Positions 11,143 through 23,528 are shown, counted from the stretch's first letter. The stretch is DNA of 64,000 nucleotides from Triglochin maritima (GCA_963682175.1 OY821791.1:30068326-30132325); one strand, 5' to 3'. Program-made: numbers and translations. The notes: generated from the letters alone by a model not told the origin.

Positions 11143-13364
11143 TTTTGGCACGATTTTTCCCGCACAAAATTTTCTCCTTCTTTCGTCAGAACGAAAAGCA
11201 CTGACGGGCATATCCATCAGTGTAGGATACACCGACTAAACAATTGTCGTACTATTACAGACGAATGCCAAGCTACACCGACAGATATGTGTCGTCGGTA
11301 TAAGTCTTATACAAATACAAGAAAAAAGGCTTTTGGGTCTTACGGGGTTTCGATTTACACAACACATTCATCCATGTTTTTCATCAATCATCCACAACAA
11401 ATTTATTCATCCGTAAACATATTAATTCATATATGTTCCAAATAATATTTCACGATCCAACACATTCAAATAATCCAACATTCAGGCCGAAACGGTCTTA
11501 AACAGCGAGCTCCACTAGTCTGTAGGAAATTAAGAACCTGAAGGTTCCTAAAATCTCAAGGAGACTAGATAGGCAACGACATTCAGGCCATAACGGTCTT
11601 AAACGGTTTTCTCTCCTTAATGCGTTCGAAAATCCTAGGGATCAACGTCTAAATTGATTTTATTAAGACTCGTTTATTATGTCATTTTTGGGCCAAGGAA
11701 AGGATGATGAAATCCCTCACCTCATCTCCTATAGGTGACTGCCCCTAGGTATTTTTCATACCTTACTCTAACAAGCAACACACCAAACAAACACTCACCT
11801 CACTCTTTTTCCAATGCAAGTCCTACTAACTAATGCGTGCTTTCTTATGAATGATGAGTGAAAGTGATTTCGTACCTTACGCTAGCAATCTAAGATAGAA
11901 ATCGTGAAATAAATAATAAATACGATGAATGGAAAGTCCTATATGATGAATGACTTAGCAAATATTATCTTATCTTTTGTTATATGTTATTAAAGGCCAA
12001 GCTGCTTAAGGGGGTCGATGAGTTATTATCATAATACCATCAAATTTACAGACAATATGTAAATAATATTGAAAATTCAAAGAAGCAAGACAATAAACAT
12101 TTAAAATATTAAAAGCAAGTATTAAAAATAATTACTTGATTTATAATTTTAAGACGGAAAACATGTTAAACATAATGTTATTAATAACAATTTGGATTAG
12201 AATTTTATTGGAATTTTGAAAGAACCTTCCCTAAAAGGTTGGTATGTAGACATCTTCAAATCTTGGGATTAACAAGATAAATGTATAATATTCTCTTCTA
12301 CATCTTAATAACAAGTAAAATGATACAACAATCATATTTCCATAAGCTGACTAAAATAATGCAAGTTTTTGTGTATAATTGTGAGCTTAGGAGGTAGTCT
12401 CGTGTAAGATTAATTAGTGTTGCTTAAATTTCTGAAACACGTTGGTGTGCCTATTTTGACTTAGTTTTTACGTAGAGACATGGTGTGCATGTGGTTTCGT
12501 CGTGTTACCCTAATAAGATATTAAGTATCATAGAAGGGGTGTTTTGTTTAAGATAATTGTGCTTACATGGTCGGCAACATGTCAGCATGTGAGCTGGAGA
12601 TTCAAAGTGAGTCAATCAGGGATTTAGTTGTGCAGTTCGAGGAATTAATGCTTTAAATATATATATAAATTGTCCAAATTTCTTCGATCCTAAGAAAAGT
12701 GACTGCTCGTTTTAAGTAAGATATTAATTAGATCTGGAATCGATTTTGCCGGACTTGGTTAATGTATTCTTTACCTAGAATTTAGATGTCAATTCTTGAC
12801 AACTTTTGGTGTATCTTCCTTCTGACAACTTTTAAAACCGTAGAGATGTTACCAAATATATGTAAATTAATCTCCATTACATCACCTTTACACAACAAAA
12901 TCCAAACTTAGATGAAACATTAGTTGGGCACAACCCTCACAACTAGAGACACTGAAGAGACCCAAGAACTCTTACTATAAACAAATCTCTAAGGTTTTGA
13001 CATTCAACATAACATGTTTTTCAATTTTTGACATTCAACATAAGCATGTTCAACAAATCAACATGGTTTTCAGTTTTTCACATTCAAACAAATCAACAAA
13101 CTCTGAATTCAGTTTTTTCACAAAAAAACAACAAAAACAAATTTGCGGTGATTAAGCACGAACCAGAGGAGGAAGCTACGATGATGGTGGTCGCGGAGAC
13201 TGCGGTGGTCGTCGAGGTGGAGGGTGCGGTGACGATGGGGTCTTGGAGGCTGCATTAGTCGGAGATTTGTCGAGGTCGCGGGGATGGAGGGTTGTAGAGG
13301 CTAGGGTTTGCTCGGGTTTTTGTTGGGATAAAAGAGTGAAGGGTTTAAAGACCATAGATGTCAG
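11143..13364. other. Intergenic, CACTA-like fragment at left, otherwise unassigned
   Basis: At 11143-11340 there are phrases such as TTTTGGCACGATTTTTCCCG and repeated ACCGAC/GTCGTCGG units that resemble terminal regions of plant CACTA transposons. The phrase ATTCAGGCC(G/A)(A/T)AACGGTCTTAAAC occurs twice (about 11480 and 11581). From about 11650 to 13130 the DNA is AT-rich and featureless. At 13150-13330 there is a short GC-rich block leading into the subterminal repeats at 13365. No gene was recognised. Confidence 0.4.
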
Positions 13365-13570
13365 CCATACCATATATCTAACGTCTATATATCGATGTCT
13401 ATAGGTGTGGAGAATAAACGTCGGAGTATAGACGTCTGCTTCAGTGATTATTCTACCAACCGACGTCTAGAGGACCCAATAGACGTTGGCAGTATGAATA
13501 GCCGACGTCTATAGGTATAGATGTCGGCTATTAATATGGCCGACATCTATTGGGCGACGAGTATTCATTA
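13365..13570. repeat. Subterminal repeats of a CACTA-like transposon
   Basis: The motif GACGTCTATA and its variants (CCGACGTCTA, TAGACGTC, GATGTCGGC) occur about ten times on both strands in roughly 200 bp. Clusters of short direct and inverted motifs near the ends are typical of CACTA (En/Spm) elements, where they bind the element's own proteins. The actual CACTA terminus and the 3-bp TSD were not identified. Confidence 0.5.
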
Positions 13571-14159
13571 TTCTGCACTTGTGAAACCAATGATAACTCC
13601 TAGTCGGTTTCTTGGAGACCCTGATCTGAGCCATGCACTCCACTCTACTGGATAAACAAGGCTTCAATATTCCTTGTCATTGTTTTGTTGGTGTCTTACC
13701 CTCGTTAGAGCAAGTAAGTGTGGCCCGGATAGCAATACTCTGATCGTAATGAGTTTGCCTTATTTTAACACCAAAACAACCGACATCTGCATAGGCGTTA
13801 TAAAAATAATATTGGTTTTTTGAAAGAACAAAAAATATCTTCTCTTGAGGAACGTTTAATGGTTACTCCTCTTGGGAAGCTATAGGTACAATTTCCATTG
13901 CAGTTGAGAGAAAAACCTACGCTCAAAAGGAAGAAAGAAGATACGAAAGAGAAATGAAGACAAAAAGGTTGTGATTCTGGGGATTATCATAGGACAGAGT
14001 GCCAAAAGATGGAACGTTCACAAAAGCTTTTTATGAGAGTTTCATTCAGCAGAGAGCAAAAAAAGAAAAAAGAAAAGATCTCAAAAAATGCTAATGAGTT
14101 GGACTTGTAAATGTCACTAGTGTCACAAAAAGGCATCGTTAAGAGCGATCACAAATCTT
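13571..14159. other. Intergenic, nothing firm recognised
   Basis: Contains a lone ACCGACATCTGCATAGGCG phrase similar to the preceding subterminal repeats, then AT-rich DNA. About 14160-14190 resembles 44700-44740 and is the left remnant of the family-R LTR into which the tandem composite inserted. Confidence 0.4.
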
Positions 14160-14190
14160 TTTCCAATTATAATATGTAACTATACACAAG

Positions 14191-15571
14191 TGTTTAAACG
14201 TTTTATTAATAACCGCAAGTGCACGGCCGCGATGAAGCGGTGACAAGTACGGGTCGATCCGCAGGGAGGTGGGTAGCCTCTGGTTTGTCAGAAATCAAGT
14301 GGCAAATAAAGGGAGAAAAGATGTGATTACGCTAAAGCTAAACTACACTATACTAGGAAGTAAGAAATGCGAAAGAAAGCAACAAAAGATTGGAAATCAG
14401 AAAGAGAAATCCCTAAGGGGTGGAGTGTGTGCACATATGAAGTGAAATAAGTGATGAATGATGCATGTAAGCATGTATGTGTGTGTGTCATGCATAGGAA
14501 GTGTCTAAAGATGTGGCAAAACCTATCAATCTATTCACACAATGTATAGCCAATTACTACTTGTTTATCATAAGGTTAGGCTAATCATGAGAAGTGTCTA
14601 AAGATATGGTAAAACTCATCAAAAACCATAAACTCATGTGAAGAACAAAGGTAAGCATGGGAGGTGTCTAAATGTTATGACAAAACCCATAAAACTAAGT
14701 TTCTTCAATCAAGCAAGCAAACACAAATACAAACACATAACTAACATGTAGCATATTCAACAGGAAATTTTAGTCAATAAACATGAGAAAACTAAGCATG
14801 GAAAGTGTCTAAATCTTATGGGAAAACCCATCAAAATACCCCAACATGTAGATGATTAAAATACCCCCAATGAACATACAAAACATGCAAGTCTACACAA
14901 TAAAAAATTCATCAAATATCTAAACTTAACAATATATATGAACATCATCTCCACCCTCCAAAGGGGATGGATCGACTCACTACACATTATTCTAGCAATT
15001 AAATTAAAGAAGAAATGAGACATTCTAACTAATTTAGCCTAAGAACAAAGAAACAAGACTAAGATAAGCATGCATAAAGAAGAGACAACATGAGAACAAA
15101 ATAATGAAAAATTATTTTATTAAATAACTCACATTACTAGTAACATTCTTCTCCACCTTGAGTTTTTGCTCTAAGGCTTACTCCAAGTAGAGAGAATGTC
15201 ACCAAGAAATGGGTAAATACAATAGAAGGTGAAGAGTTCTATTTATAGCCATAGAAAAAGGTAATCCGGGACAATTTTAAGGTATAAGACTAAACATATA
15301 CCAGAAATAGACTAAATACCTCTAATACACGACCCAAATAATACACGACCCTCATTGGTCCTTCGATCTTACATTCAGGTCCTTCGATCTTGCATCTTAG
15401 TCCTCGAGTCTCTCTACTCAATCTTTTTTCCTACTTTTAGGTCATTTTATACCACTTCTCCTCAAACCTATTTATTTCTGAAATTCAAACATAAAACTCG
15501 TTACATAGCATTGTTTAGGTGAAAGATAATGGATATAAGATACAAATTTAAGCATAAAATGATGTCAATCA
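14191..15571 (-). repeat. LTR A (3' LTR of minus-strand element)
   Basis: In minus sense it starts TGATTGACATCA (15571) and ends AACGTTTAAACA (14191). A TATA box reads CTATAAATAG on the minus strand near 15240. Its first about 580 plus-strand bases differ from LTRs B and C by substitutions and about 50 extra bases near 14455-14510. From about 14775 rightward it matches LTR B. A CCTGCGGATCGA-like phrase followed by CACTTGCGG near the U5 end is shared with the other Tat/Athila-like LTRs in the window. Confidence 0.85.
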
Positions 15572-15790
15572 ACAAGTTACATTGTGCACATTATAAGTTT
15601 GTTTTATCAAGAGGCGTAATAACATCATCACTCAAGTCAAGAAGGGCAATGATAATGTTTTGACATATGAATTTTTCCCGTACTGGTTATATACAACCAA
15701 TTAATATCTTTATTACTTTACGTAATGATAGTTTTGATAATAATCAAATTATGTACTTCTCATGTGAAAAAGACATAGGTCTCGTATCTT
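15572..15790 (-). repeat. Internal fragment of family-R LTR, copy A
   Basis: This 219-bp stretch matches the DNA immediately outside the composite on the right (30149-30370) and the intact family-R LTR at about 44742-44958. It stops exactly at CTTAG, where plus-strand gag-element LTR sequence begins. Its presence inside the composite shows that flanking target DNA was captured by a rearrangement. Confidence 0.85.
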
Positions 15791-16340
15791 AGATTAGTGG
15801 ACCTATTTTATGGGGAATGATAAGGTGAGGATATGGATGGAATTAATATTGGAAACACAATTTGTAGTGTATGTACTCTTGTTGCCTTTACCTTGGTTAA
15901 TGTCTTGTATGTTTTAATGATAATGTGTTATCTTAATTCATGTGGAGGCATAGTAGGGTCTAGTCTTTATACACGAGTCCATTTAGTTTCATTCCAATTA
16001 TTGTCTTGTATGTTTTAATGATATGATCTTATCTTATTTCATGTGGAGGCAAAGTTGGATTTAATTTTATGATTTCATGCACTACATGTTGTGAGGAGCA
16101 TAATTGAACACACACACTTACACACATCTTTATATTCACATTATTTCTCTACCCTTTATGGGGTTTAGTTTTATTGCTTCTCTTCCATTTCCTTTTTGCA
16201 TTTTAGTGTAGTTTAGTGTAACCAACCTTTCTCTCATTTCTTTCCCACTCATCTTCGCACAAACCAAAATTCAACACACCTCCCTGTGGATCGACCCGTA
16301 TTTGCCACCGCTTCAACGCGGCCATGCACTTGCGGTGCAC
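15791..16340 (+). mobile_element. 5'-truncated LTR fragment upstream of gag, copy A
   Basis: Resembles 60886-61430, an LTR on the plus strand: shared landmarks are ATTAGTGxxCCTATTT, repeated CTTGTATGTTTTAATGAT units, ACACACACTTACACAC and CGACCCGT(A/G)(T/C)TTGCCACCGCTTCAACGCG ending at CACTTGCG. The upstream part of the LTR, including its promoter, is missing. It does not match the LTR at the other end of the gag region (19966-21150). No primer-binding site was seen downstream. Confidence 0.7.
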
Positions 16341-16467
16341 TCATTTTAGTGTAGTTTAGTGCCACCTTCTATTGTTTGTTTCCATTTTTGAAAAAAAAAT
16401 TAAAAAAATAAATAAATAAAAGAAGTAATTGATTCTTGAAATTGAATTTGGAATTTAAATTTCAAAT

Positions 16468-19038
16468 TTGAATTCAAAAATTGATTCAAACCGGTGCACT
16501 CAAATTTGGGTTCGGGACTTGAGCAATCGACTCTCACGAGTTCATCTAGATTCCAGTCTGGAGCTTAACACCAATCCACCTGTTGCACTACCTCACCCGG
16601 ATCCAATGGGTGAGAATGTTGTGGACCCACCTGTTGCACCACTTAGGACTCTGAGGGATCGGTGCTACCCAATGATGGTTGCTCAGCCATCGTGCATCGT
16701 TATGCCCACCTTACCGGGTCGCGACTTCGAACTTAAGGCACAATACATGAGTATGTTGACCAAGTTCACCTCTAAGGAAGACCCATATCTCTTCCTTAGA
16801 GAATTTGAGGAAATTTGCTCCCTTATGCAATACCAGCATATCTCTGAGGAGACAGTGCGTCTTAAATTCGTGTCTCTAGCATTAAAGGACGACGCTAAGA
16901 AATGGCTATATAGTCTAGCCGAAAGATCTATTAGGAGTTGGGCCGAGTTTGTTCAAGTGTTCTTAAAGAAATATTTCCCCAACCATAAGACTATTAGGAT
17001 TAGGAATGAAATTGTTGCATTCGTTCAATCTGAGAGCGAGCTGTTCTATTCCTATCTAGAAAGATTTAAGCACCTGCTGACACAATGCCCTCATCATGGA
17101 ATTCCAAGATGGCAATTGTGCCAAATTATTTATGAGGGATTGACACCTACATCTAGGGTTATGGTAGAATCTGTAAGCCAAGGGAACTTCATGTCCAAAA
17201 GTGAGAATCATGCTTGGTCTTTTCTTGAGGATTTTGCCGAAAATAGTATGCAGTGGGACAATGCTAGCGCACCAATGAACCCAAGTATTTGATCTAGAAT
17301 AGCAAGTCAACCCAAACCAGGTGTCTTAGGTGTAGATGCTATTGTAGCTGCTGAAGCAAAACTAGCTACCCTTATGCGTAGAATGGAGAGTCTAGAGCTA
17401 AAAACCCGAGCCCTAGTGAATCAAGCATCTTCTATCCCCTGCTCTAGATGTGGTCAGACTGGTCATATAATGGAGGATTGTGTGGACTTGGAACAAGTTA
17501 ATGCCACGTTTAACCATTCTAGAAATGACCCATACGCATCAACCTATAACCCGGGTTGGTGTAATCATCCCAATCTTTCATGGAACCAACAAGGTCAACC
17601 TCCTAGACAACAACCAAACCCATATAACCAAAATAATACATCATCTGGGTTTAGTAACAATGGAGATTATGATGTTAAGTTGACAAGTTTGGAAAATATG
17701 GTTAAGACTTTTATGCAAACAACCACCCAATCCTTCCAAAGGCTAGAAACACAAGTCAGCGAACTAGCACAAATAGTAGGTGAAAGAGAAAATGGTCAGT
17801 TTCCAAGTCAACATGAGGTGAATGCAAGATCTAATAATCAATATCAGCCCTATCAACCACCTCTAGGAAATAACAACCCTAGACCGGTTCAAATGGTTCA
17901 TGAGGAAGGACCGTTCCAACAAATCAATGCAGTTGTATCATTACGGTCTGGAAAACAAGTTGATAACAATGTGGTAAATCCTAGAACTCCTAATCAATCT
18001 AGTCATCAAGCACCCACATGTGACCTGACCATTGAACCTGAAGTCCAATTTGAAAAGCCCAACCCACCTACTCAACCTGAACCTATAGCTCAACCTGAGC
18101 GAGTCTATGTTCCTAAAGCCCCATTCCCCAATAGACTCAAGAAGAGCTCAAGTGCACAAATGGAGAAAATCTTAAAAGTATTTAAGCAAGTTAAGGTGAA
18201 TATTCCACTCCTAGATATGATTCAACAAATACCTGCTTATGTTAAATTCTTAAAAGATCTGTGCACTAAAAAGAGAAAAACGAACGTACCAAAGAAGGCA
18301 TTCTTAACTGCAAACATATGCTCTATTCTGTCCAACACATCTCCTATAAAGTATAAGGACCCTGGGTGTCCCACAATTTCATGTGCGATAGGAGATACTT
18401 TTATCAACAAAGCCCTTCTAGACCTTGGTGCTAGTGTTAACGTACTCCCGTTTCTCTGTCTATGAGCAACTCAACCTTGGTCCACTAAAACCCTCTAAGA
18501 CAACTCTTCAATTTGCTGATTGCTCTATTAAGAAACAAGAGGTATAGTAGAGGATGTTTTGATTAAGGTTGGTGACTTCATTTACCCAATGGATTTTGTC
18601 GTTCTAGACACTGAACCTGTTATAAATCCTAAGAGACAAATCTCTGTAATACTAGGCAGACCATTTTTAGCTACTTCTGAAGCTTTGATAAATTGCCGAA
18701 ATGGGCTCATGCAACTATCGTTTGGAAACTTTAAAGCTGAATTTAATATCTTTCATGTTGATAGTGAGCCAGAAATAGTTTGCAATCAAAGTAATGTTGT
18801 GATGAGATCGCGTATCTATAAGATTTCTGAATTAAATAAATCATCACAAAATCAAAAAGAAAGTGAGAAAAGGGGGAGTAATTCATCCACCCAACCACCA
18901 TCACTCGAGCAAATAAGAGAACCAATACGTGTGAGGGGTGTGGAATTTGTGCCTCAGTACTCTCAGTGCAACATGGGGAACAATTCAACTGGATACATGC
19001 ACCAACATGGTGACATTCAATACAGTTCTGACTATGGT
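16468..19038 (+). pseudogene. Ty3/gypsy gag-protease, copy A (broken)
   Basis: Gag and aspartic protease of a Tat/Athila-like Ty3/gypsy element; in an intact element they build and mature the virus-like particle. Residues about 105-205 of the first open stretch fit the Retrotrans_gag domain (LFLREFEEIC, LKDDAKKWLYSL, FLKKYFPNHK). A stop at 17290-17292 interrupts the frame, which then continues through a CCHC zinc knuckle (C-x2-C-x4-H-x4-C, CSRCGQTGHIMEDC) to the protease site LLDLGASVNVLPF. An extra base near 18454 and a missing base near 18541 disrupt the protease before its ILGRPFLATSEAL end. Reverse transcriptase, RNase H and integrase are absent, so the element could only have moved with proteins from a relative. 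The same three lesions occur in copy B. Confidence 0.93.
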
Positions 19039-19041
19039 TGA

Positions 19042-19965
19042 CTCTGAGCAAATTCAACCCCTCTACCGCAAGTTGACTCAGGTAATAAGTGCATTTGCTT
19101 TTTCTTTGCATACATTGAGGACAATGCATGATTTAGGTGTGGGGGGTATCTATCTACCTATCTGTTTTATTTCTGTTAAAAAAATAAATAAATAAAAATT
19201 CAATGCTCCATGACATAGCTTGAGATTGAACTGCCAACACCCGTGTACAAATTGCATTGAGTTTTTGTTCCTTATTATATAGTTCTGCTTGTAGAAACTA
19301 TGACATAAATCTAAGTTCCAAAGAAATAACTCATTACCCTTTAAGACATGTATGCACTTAAATTAGATGAATCAAATCTTTGAAGTGGTTGATAAAAAGC
19401 AGAGGTTGAGGAAAATATACCGGGAAGTGTGGACAATTGCAATTAAGCCTTGAGGAAAATAAAAGTAAAAAAAGGGTAAAAATGTCAAAAAAGGCAAATG
19501 TGTTGAATCACGGAAAAAAAAATATACTCAAGGCCCAAAGCTAAAAGAATGATCCATGCCATGGTTGATCCGAATGATACTTCACCACCAGAGGAGGCGT
19601 GCAAAATAATTTAAGTGATAACATGTGTAGAAGGGTTAGTGGTGTGAATATTGGAGGAATGAAGACCAAGTCAGATTTTTTTATGAGTTAGATTTATATA
19701 ATGAGCATGCAAGAATTCTAAGTGAGCTGTATAGGGTTGAGGTGAAGATATTGAGCGTCATTAATGAAATATTGAATTAAGACTTTGTGGGTGTGTCAAC
19801 TGAAAACCCTCACGAGACAACTCGTCCTCTAAGGAAATTTAGGGGTTTAAAGGCTTGTTGCACATGCTAAATGCAACCGTGATTCCTACGAAAGTGAGTT
19901 AGGATTTCCCTGTTTTCATTTTTCTGTTTTGCTAGGGACTAGCAAAATCTAGGTGTGGGGGTATT
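19042..19965 (+). other. Non-coding 3' internal region with polypurine-like tracts, copy A
   Basis: Where pol should lie there is only non-coding DNA. A TTGAGGACAATG phrase (about 19119) is followed by AGGTGTGGGGGGTATC. A second tract, AGGTGTGGGGGTA (19951-19963), lies directly before the LTR start and is the likely polypurine tract priming plus-strand synthesis. Confidence 0.7.
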
Positions 19966-21150
19966 TGATGCATTGCATACATTGCATCATATGTCTTTCA
20001 TTTAGATTAATTTTATATCAATAAATGCTACTAAGGTATGTGTTTAGTCTTATTTACAGAATACAGGGACCTGAATGCAAATTACCCATATCCTGAGCAT
20101 AAACGCGTGCAAGAGACTCATTTCTATCATAAAGACCAAGTCAAGATTATCGGGTTTCAAATGGAAGTCCATCCAAGCATAAAAGCATTCAAAGACCTAA
20201 TTACAAAAAGACGAAGGACTTAAGCACAAAAGTAGCCAGGGACTTAATTGCAAAAAGCCGTGGACCCGAGTGCAAATTAAAGTACCAAAATATTATTTTG
20301 GAGAAATTCTAAAGAAAAATCAATATGGATCTCCAAATATATGAAGAAATAAATTCGGAGCTCAAAAGAAAGGAAAGAAATCAATCCAGACGCGCAAAGG
20401 ACATTTAAATCATACCATAAACACACAGGAAAAATCCGGATCGAATCTGAGCCAAAAAGGTGGCGATTCCGCCGCACCTCATGTACAAATTGCAGCGATT
20501 CCGCCGCACAAAAGTCGATCCGTGTGCTCAAATTTTTACCAGTTGCGTGTTGACGCGTGTACTTTCCGTTTATATATTGGGATCCTTTGTATCGGCTATA
20601 AATAGCCCCGAAATTATGTTGAAAGGACGTTCTTCTCTTTAGCAATAAAATTCTGTTCTTTTATTTTGTGTTTTTAGTTTTCTTTTATAGTTTCTCTAGG
20701 ACCCCTTCTCCTTCCCTCCATCTATGAGTTTCTAACTCTCTCCAAATGGTGGGGGTGACGGATTTAGGGTGATGAGAAGAGAATGATGTTATTATTTTAA
20801 TTTCGTATTAGTATATTTTGATTACTTGAGTTTATGGTGAATCATTTATCATGTAATGCTTTATAACTAACATGATTTATTATAAGTTTCAGATTTCTCT
20901 AAACAAAACCCGACATCTAAACCTCCACCCGCTGGACTCTCATCCATCTTTGCTTTATTTTTAATTTGTTTTTGTTGTTCTTTCTTTAGAAAATTAAAAA
21001 ACCAAAAATCTCAAACCAAACATATTTCTCTCTTTCTTCCTTAATCGAAAATTACAAAAATAACAATATCTCTCCCTCCTTGTGTTCGACCCGTACTTGC
21101 CGCGTCTTCATTGATGTCGTGCACTTGCGGTATAAATTAAATTCTCATCA
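19966..21150 (+). mobile_element. 3' LTR of the gag element, copy A
   Basis: It starts TGATGCATTGCATAC directly after a polypurine tract and ends CTCATCA. The promoter TATA box reads GGCTATAAATAGCCC near 20590. The end carries the TGTTCGACCCGTACTTGCC / GTGCACTTGCGG phrase typical of this LTR class. The 1,185-bp sequence differs from the LTR fragment upstream of gag, so the two ends do not come from one normal replication cycle. Confidence 0.8.
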
Positions 21151-21427
21151 GGAGTAATCTAATAGTCAGAACATGCAAAATTGCGTCCCAGATTTCTACT
21201 TCAGTTATGGCAACACTCCAAAGAAATAAAGAGGTGAAATGAGATTACCAGACCGCTGATTGGCGGTCTTGGAGTCTCAGATCGTCTCCAAACTTCATTA
21301 GATGCTTTCCCTTCCCCGTGTAAGTCTCCTCCAAGAAAAAAAACTACAACACAAAAATTAAATCTAGCTGAATCGTCCAAACCAGAGTCTGAACTGGCAC
21401 CTCCCCGGCAACGGCACCAAAAACTTT
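21151..21427 (-). mobile_element. Leader of minus-strand element with primer-binding site, copy A
   Basis: Read on the minus strand this follows LTR B. Positions 21419-21407 read TGGTGCCGTTGCC, continuing GGGGAGG, 8 bp inside the LTR end. This resembles the primer-binding site used by many plant Tat/Athila elements, thought to pair with tRNA-Asp. Only about 260 bp of leader remains before the plus-strand gag element begins at 21150. The short open frame on the minus strand here is not convincing. Confidence 0.75.
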
Positions 21428-22759
21428 TATTTAAACGTTTTATTAATAACCGCAAGTGCATGACCGCGATGAAGCGGTGGCAAGTATGGCTCGATCCGCA
21501 GGGAGGTGAGTAGCCTCTGGTTTGTCAGAAATCAAGTGGTGAATAAAGGGAGAAAATATGTGATTATGCTAAAGCTAAACTAAACTATACTTGGAAGTAA
21601 GAAATGCGAAAGAAAGCAACAAAAGATTGGAAATCAGAAAGAGAAACCCCTAAGAGGTAGAGTGTGTGCACATATGAAGTAAAATAAGTGTCAAAAGATG
21701 TGGCAAAACCTATCAATCCATTCACACAATGTATATGCAATTACTACTTGATTATCATAAGGTTAGGCTAAGCATGAGAAGTGTCTAAAGATATGGCAAA
21801 ACTCATCAAAAACCATAAACTCATGTGAAGAACAAAGGTAAGCATGGGAGGTGTCTAAATGTTATGACAAAACCCATCAAAACTAAGTTTCTTCAATGAA
21901 GCAAGCAAACACAAATACAAACACATAACTAACATGTAGCATATTCAACAGGAAATTTCAGTCAATAAACATGAGAAAACTAAGCATGGAAAGTGTCTAA
22001 ATCTTATGGGAAAACCCATCAAAATACCCCAACATGTAGATGATTAAAATACCCCCAATGAACATACAAAACATGCAAGTCTACACAATAAAAAATTCAT
22101 CAAATATCTAAACTTAACAATATATATGAACATCATCTCCACCCTCCAAAGGGGATGGATCGACTCACTACACATTATTCTAGCAATTAAATTAAAGAAG
22201 AAATGAGACATTCTAACTAATTTAGCCTAAGAACAAAGAAACAAGACTAAGATAAGCATGCATAAAGAAGAGACAACATGAGAACAAAATAATGAAAAAT
22301 TATTTTATTAAATAACTCACATTACTAGTAACATTCTTCTCCACCTTGAGTTTTTGCTCTAAGGCTTACTCCAAGTAGAGAGAATGTCACCAAGAAATGG
22401 GTAAATACAATAGAAGGTGAAGAGTTCTATTTATAGCCATAGAAAAAGGTAATCCGGGACAATTTTAAGGTATAAGACTAAACATATACCAGAAATAGAC
22501 TAAATACCTCTAATACACGACCCAAATAATACACGACCCTCATTGGTCCTTCGATCTTACATTCAGGTCCTTCGATCTTGCATCTTAGTCCTCGAGTCTC
22601 TCTACTCAATCTTTTTTCCTACTTTTAGGTCATTTTATACCACTTCTCCTCAAACCTATTTATTTCTGAAATTCAAACATAAAACTCGTTACATAGCATT
22701 GTTTAGGTGAAAGATAATGGATATAAGATACAAATTTAAGCATAAAATGATGTCAATCA
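21428..22759 (-). repeat. LTR B, chimeric middle LTR
   Basis: The left part (to about 21965) has the diagnostic bases of LTR C (CATGACCGCGATG, GGCAAGTATGGCTCG, missing 50-bp block). The right part has those of LTR A, including the deletion/filler at TAATACACGACC and the ACCACTTCTCC variant. It carries the minus-strand TATA box near 22430. The switch lies in a tract identical in all three copies. Confidence 0.85.
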
Positions 22760-22978
22760 ACAAGTTACATTGTGCACATTATAAGTTTGTTTTATCAAGA
22801 GGCGTAATAACATCATCACTCAAGTCAAGAAGGGCAATGATAATGTTTTGACATATGAATTTTTCCCGTACTGGTTATATACAACCAATTAATATCTTTA
22901 TTACTTTACGTAATGATAGTTTTGATAATAATCAAATTATGTACTTCTCATGTGAAAAAGACATAGGTCTCGTATCTT
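22760..22978 (-). repeat. Internal fragment of family-R LTR, copy B
   Basis: Same as 15572-15790, shifted by 7,188 bp, and ending at the same CTTAG junction. Confidence 0.85.
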
Positions 22979-23528
22979 AGATTAGTGGACCTATTTTATG
23001 GGGAATGATAAGGTGAGGATATGGATGGAATTAATATTGGAAACACAATTTGTAGTGTATGTACTCTTGTTGCCTTTACCTTGGTTAATGTCTTGTATGT
23101 TTTAATGATAATGTGTTATCTTAATTCATGTGGAGGCATAGTAGGGTCTAGTCTTTATACACGAGTCCATTTAGTTTCATTCCAATTATTGTCTTGTATG
23201 TTTTAATGATATGATCTTATCTTATTTCATGTGGAGGCAAAGTTGGATTTAATTTTATGATTTCATGCACTACATGTTGTGAGGAGCATAATTGAACACA
23301 CACACTTACACACATCTTTATATTCACATTATTTCTCTACCCTTTATGGGGTTTAGTTTTATTGCTTCTCTTCCATTTCCTTTTTGCATTTTAGTGTAGT
23401 TTAGTGTAACCAACATTTCTCTCATTTCTTTCCCACTCATCTTCGCACAAACCAAAATTCAACACACCTCCCTGTGGATCGACCCGTATTTGCCACCGCT
23501 TCAACGCGGCCATGCACTTGCGGTGCAC
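22979..23528 (+). mobile_element. 5'-truncated LTR fragment upstream of gag, copy B
   Basis: Tandem copy of 15791-16340. One difference seen is C at 16227 against A at 23415. Confidence 0.7.

Noticed and set aside
13960..14110. Possible gag zinc knuckle (CDSGDYHRTEC)
   Set aside because: The second cysteine is missing and no gag or protease surrounds it.
14191..15790. Whole interval 14191-15790 as one LTR
   Set aside because: The TSD and comparison with 43188-45338 show that 15572-15790 is captured family-R DNA, so the LTR ends at 15571.
18743..19129. 128-codon minus-strand frame (also at 25931-26317)
   Set aside because: It is antisense to the protease/3' region of the gag-protease units and has no domain. 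It recurs only because the unit is duplicated.
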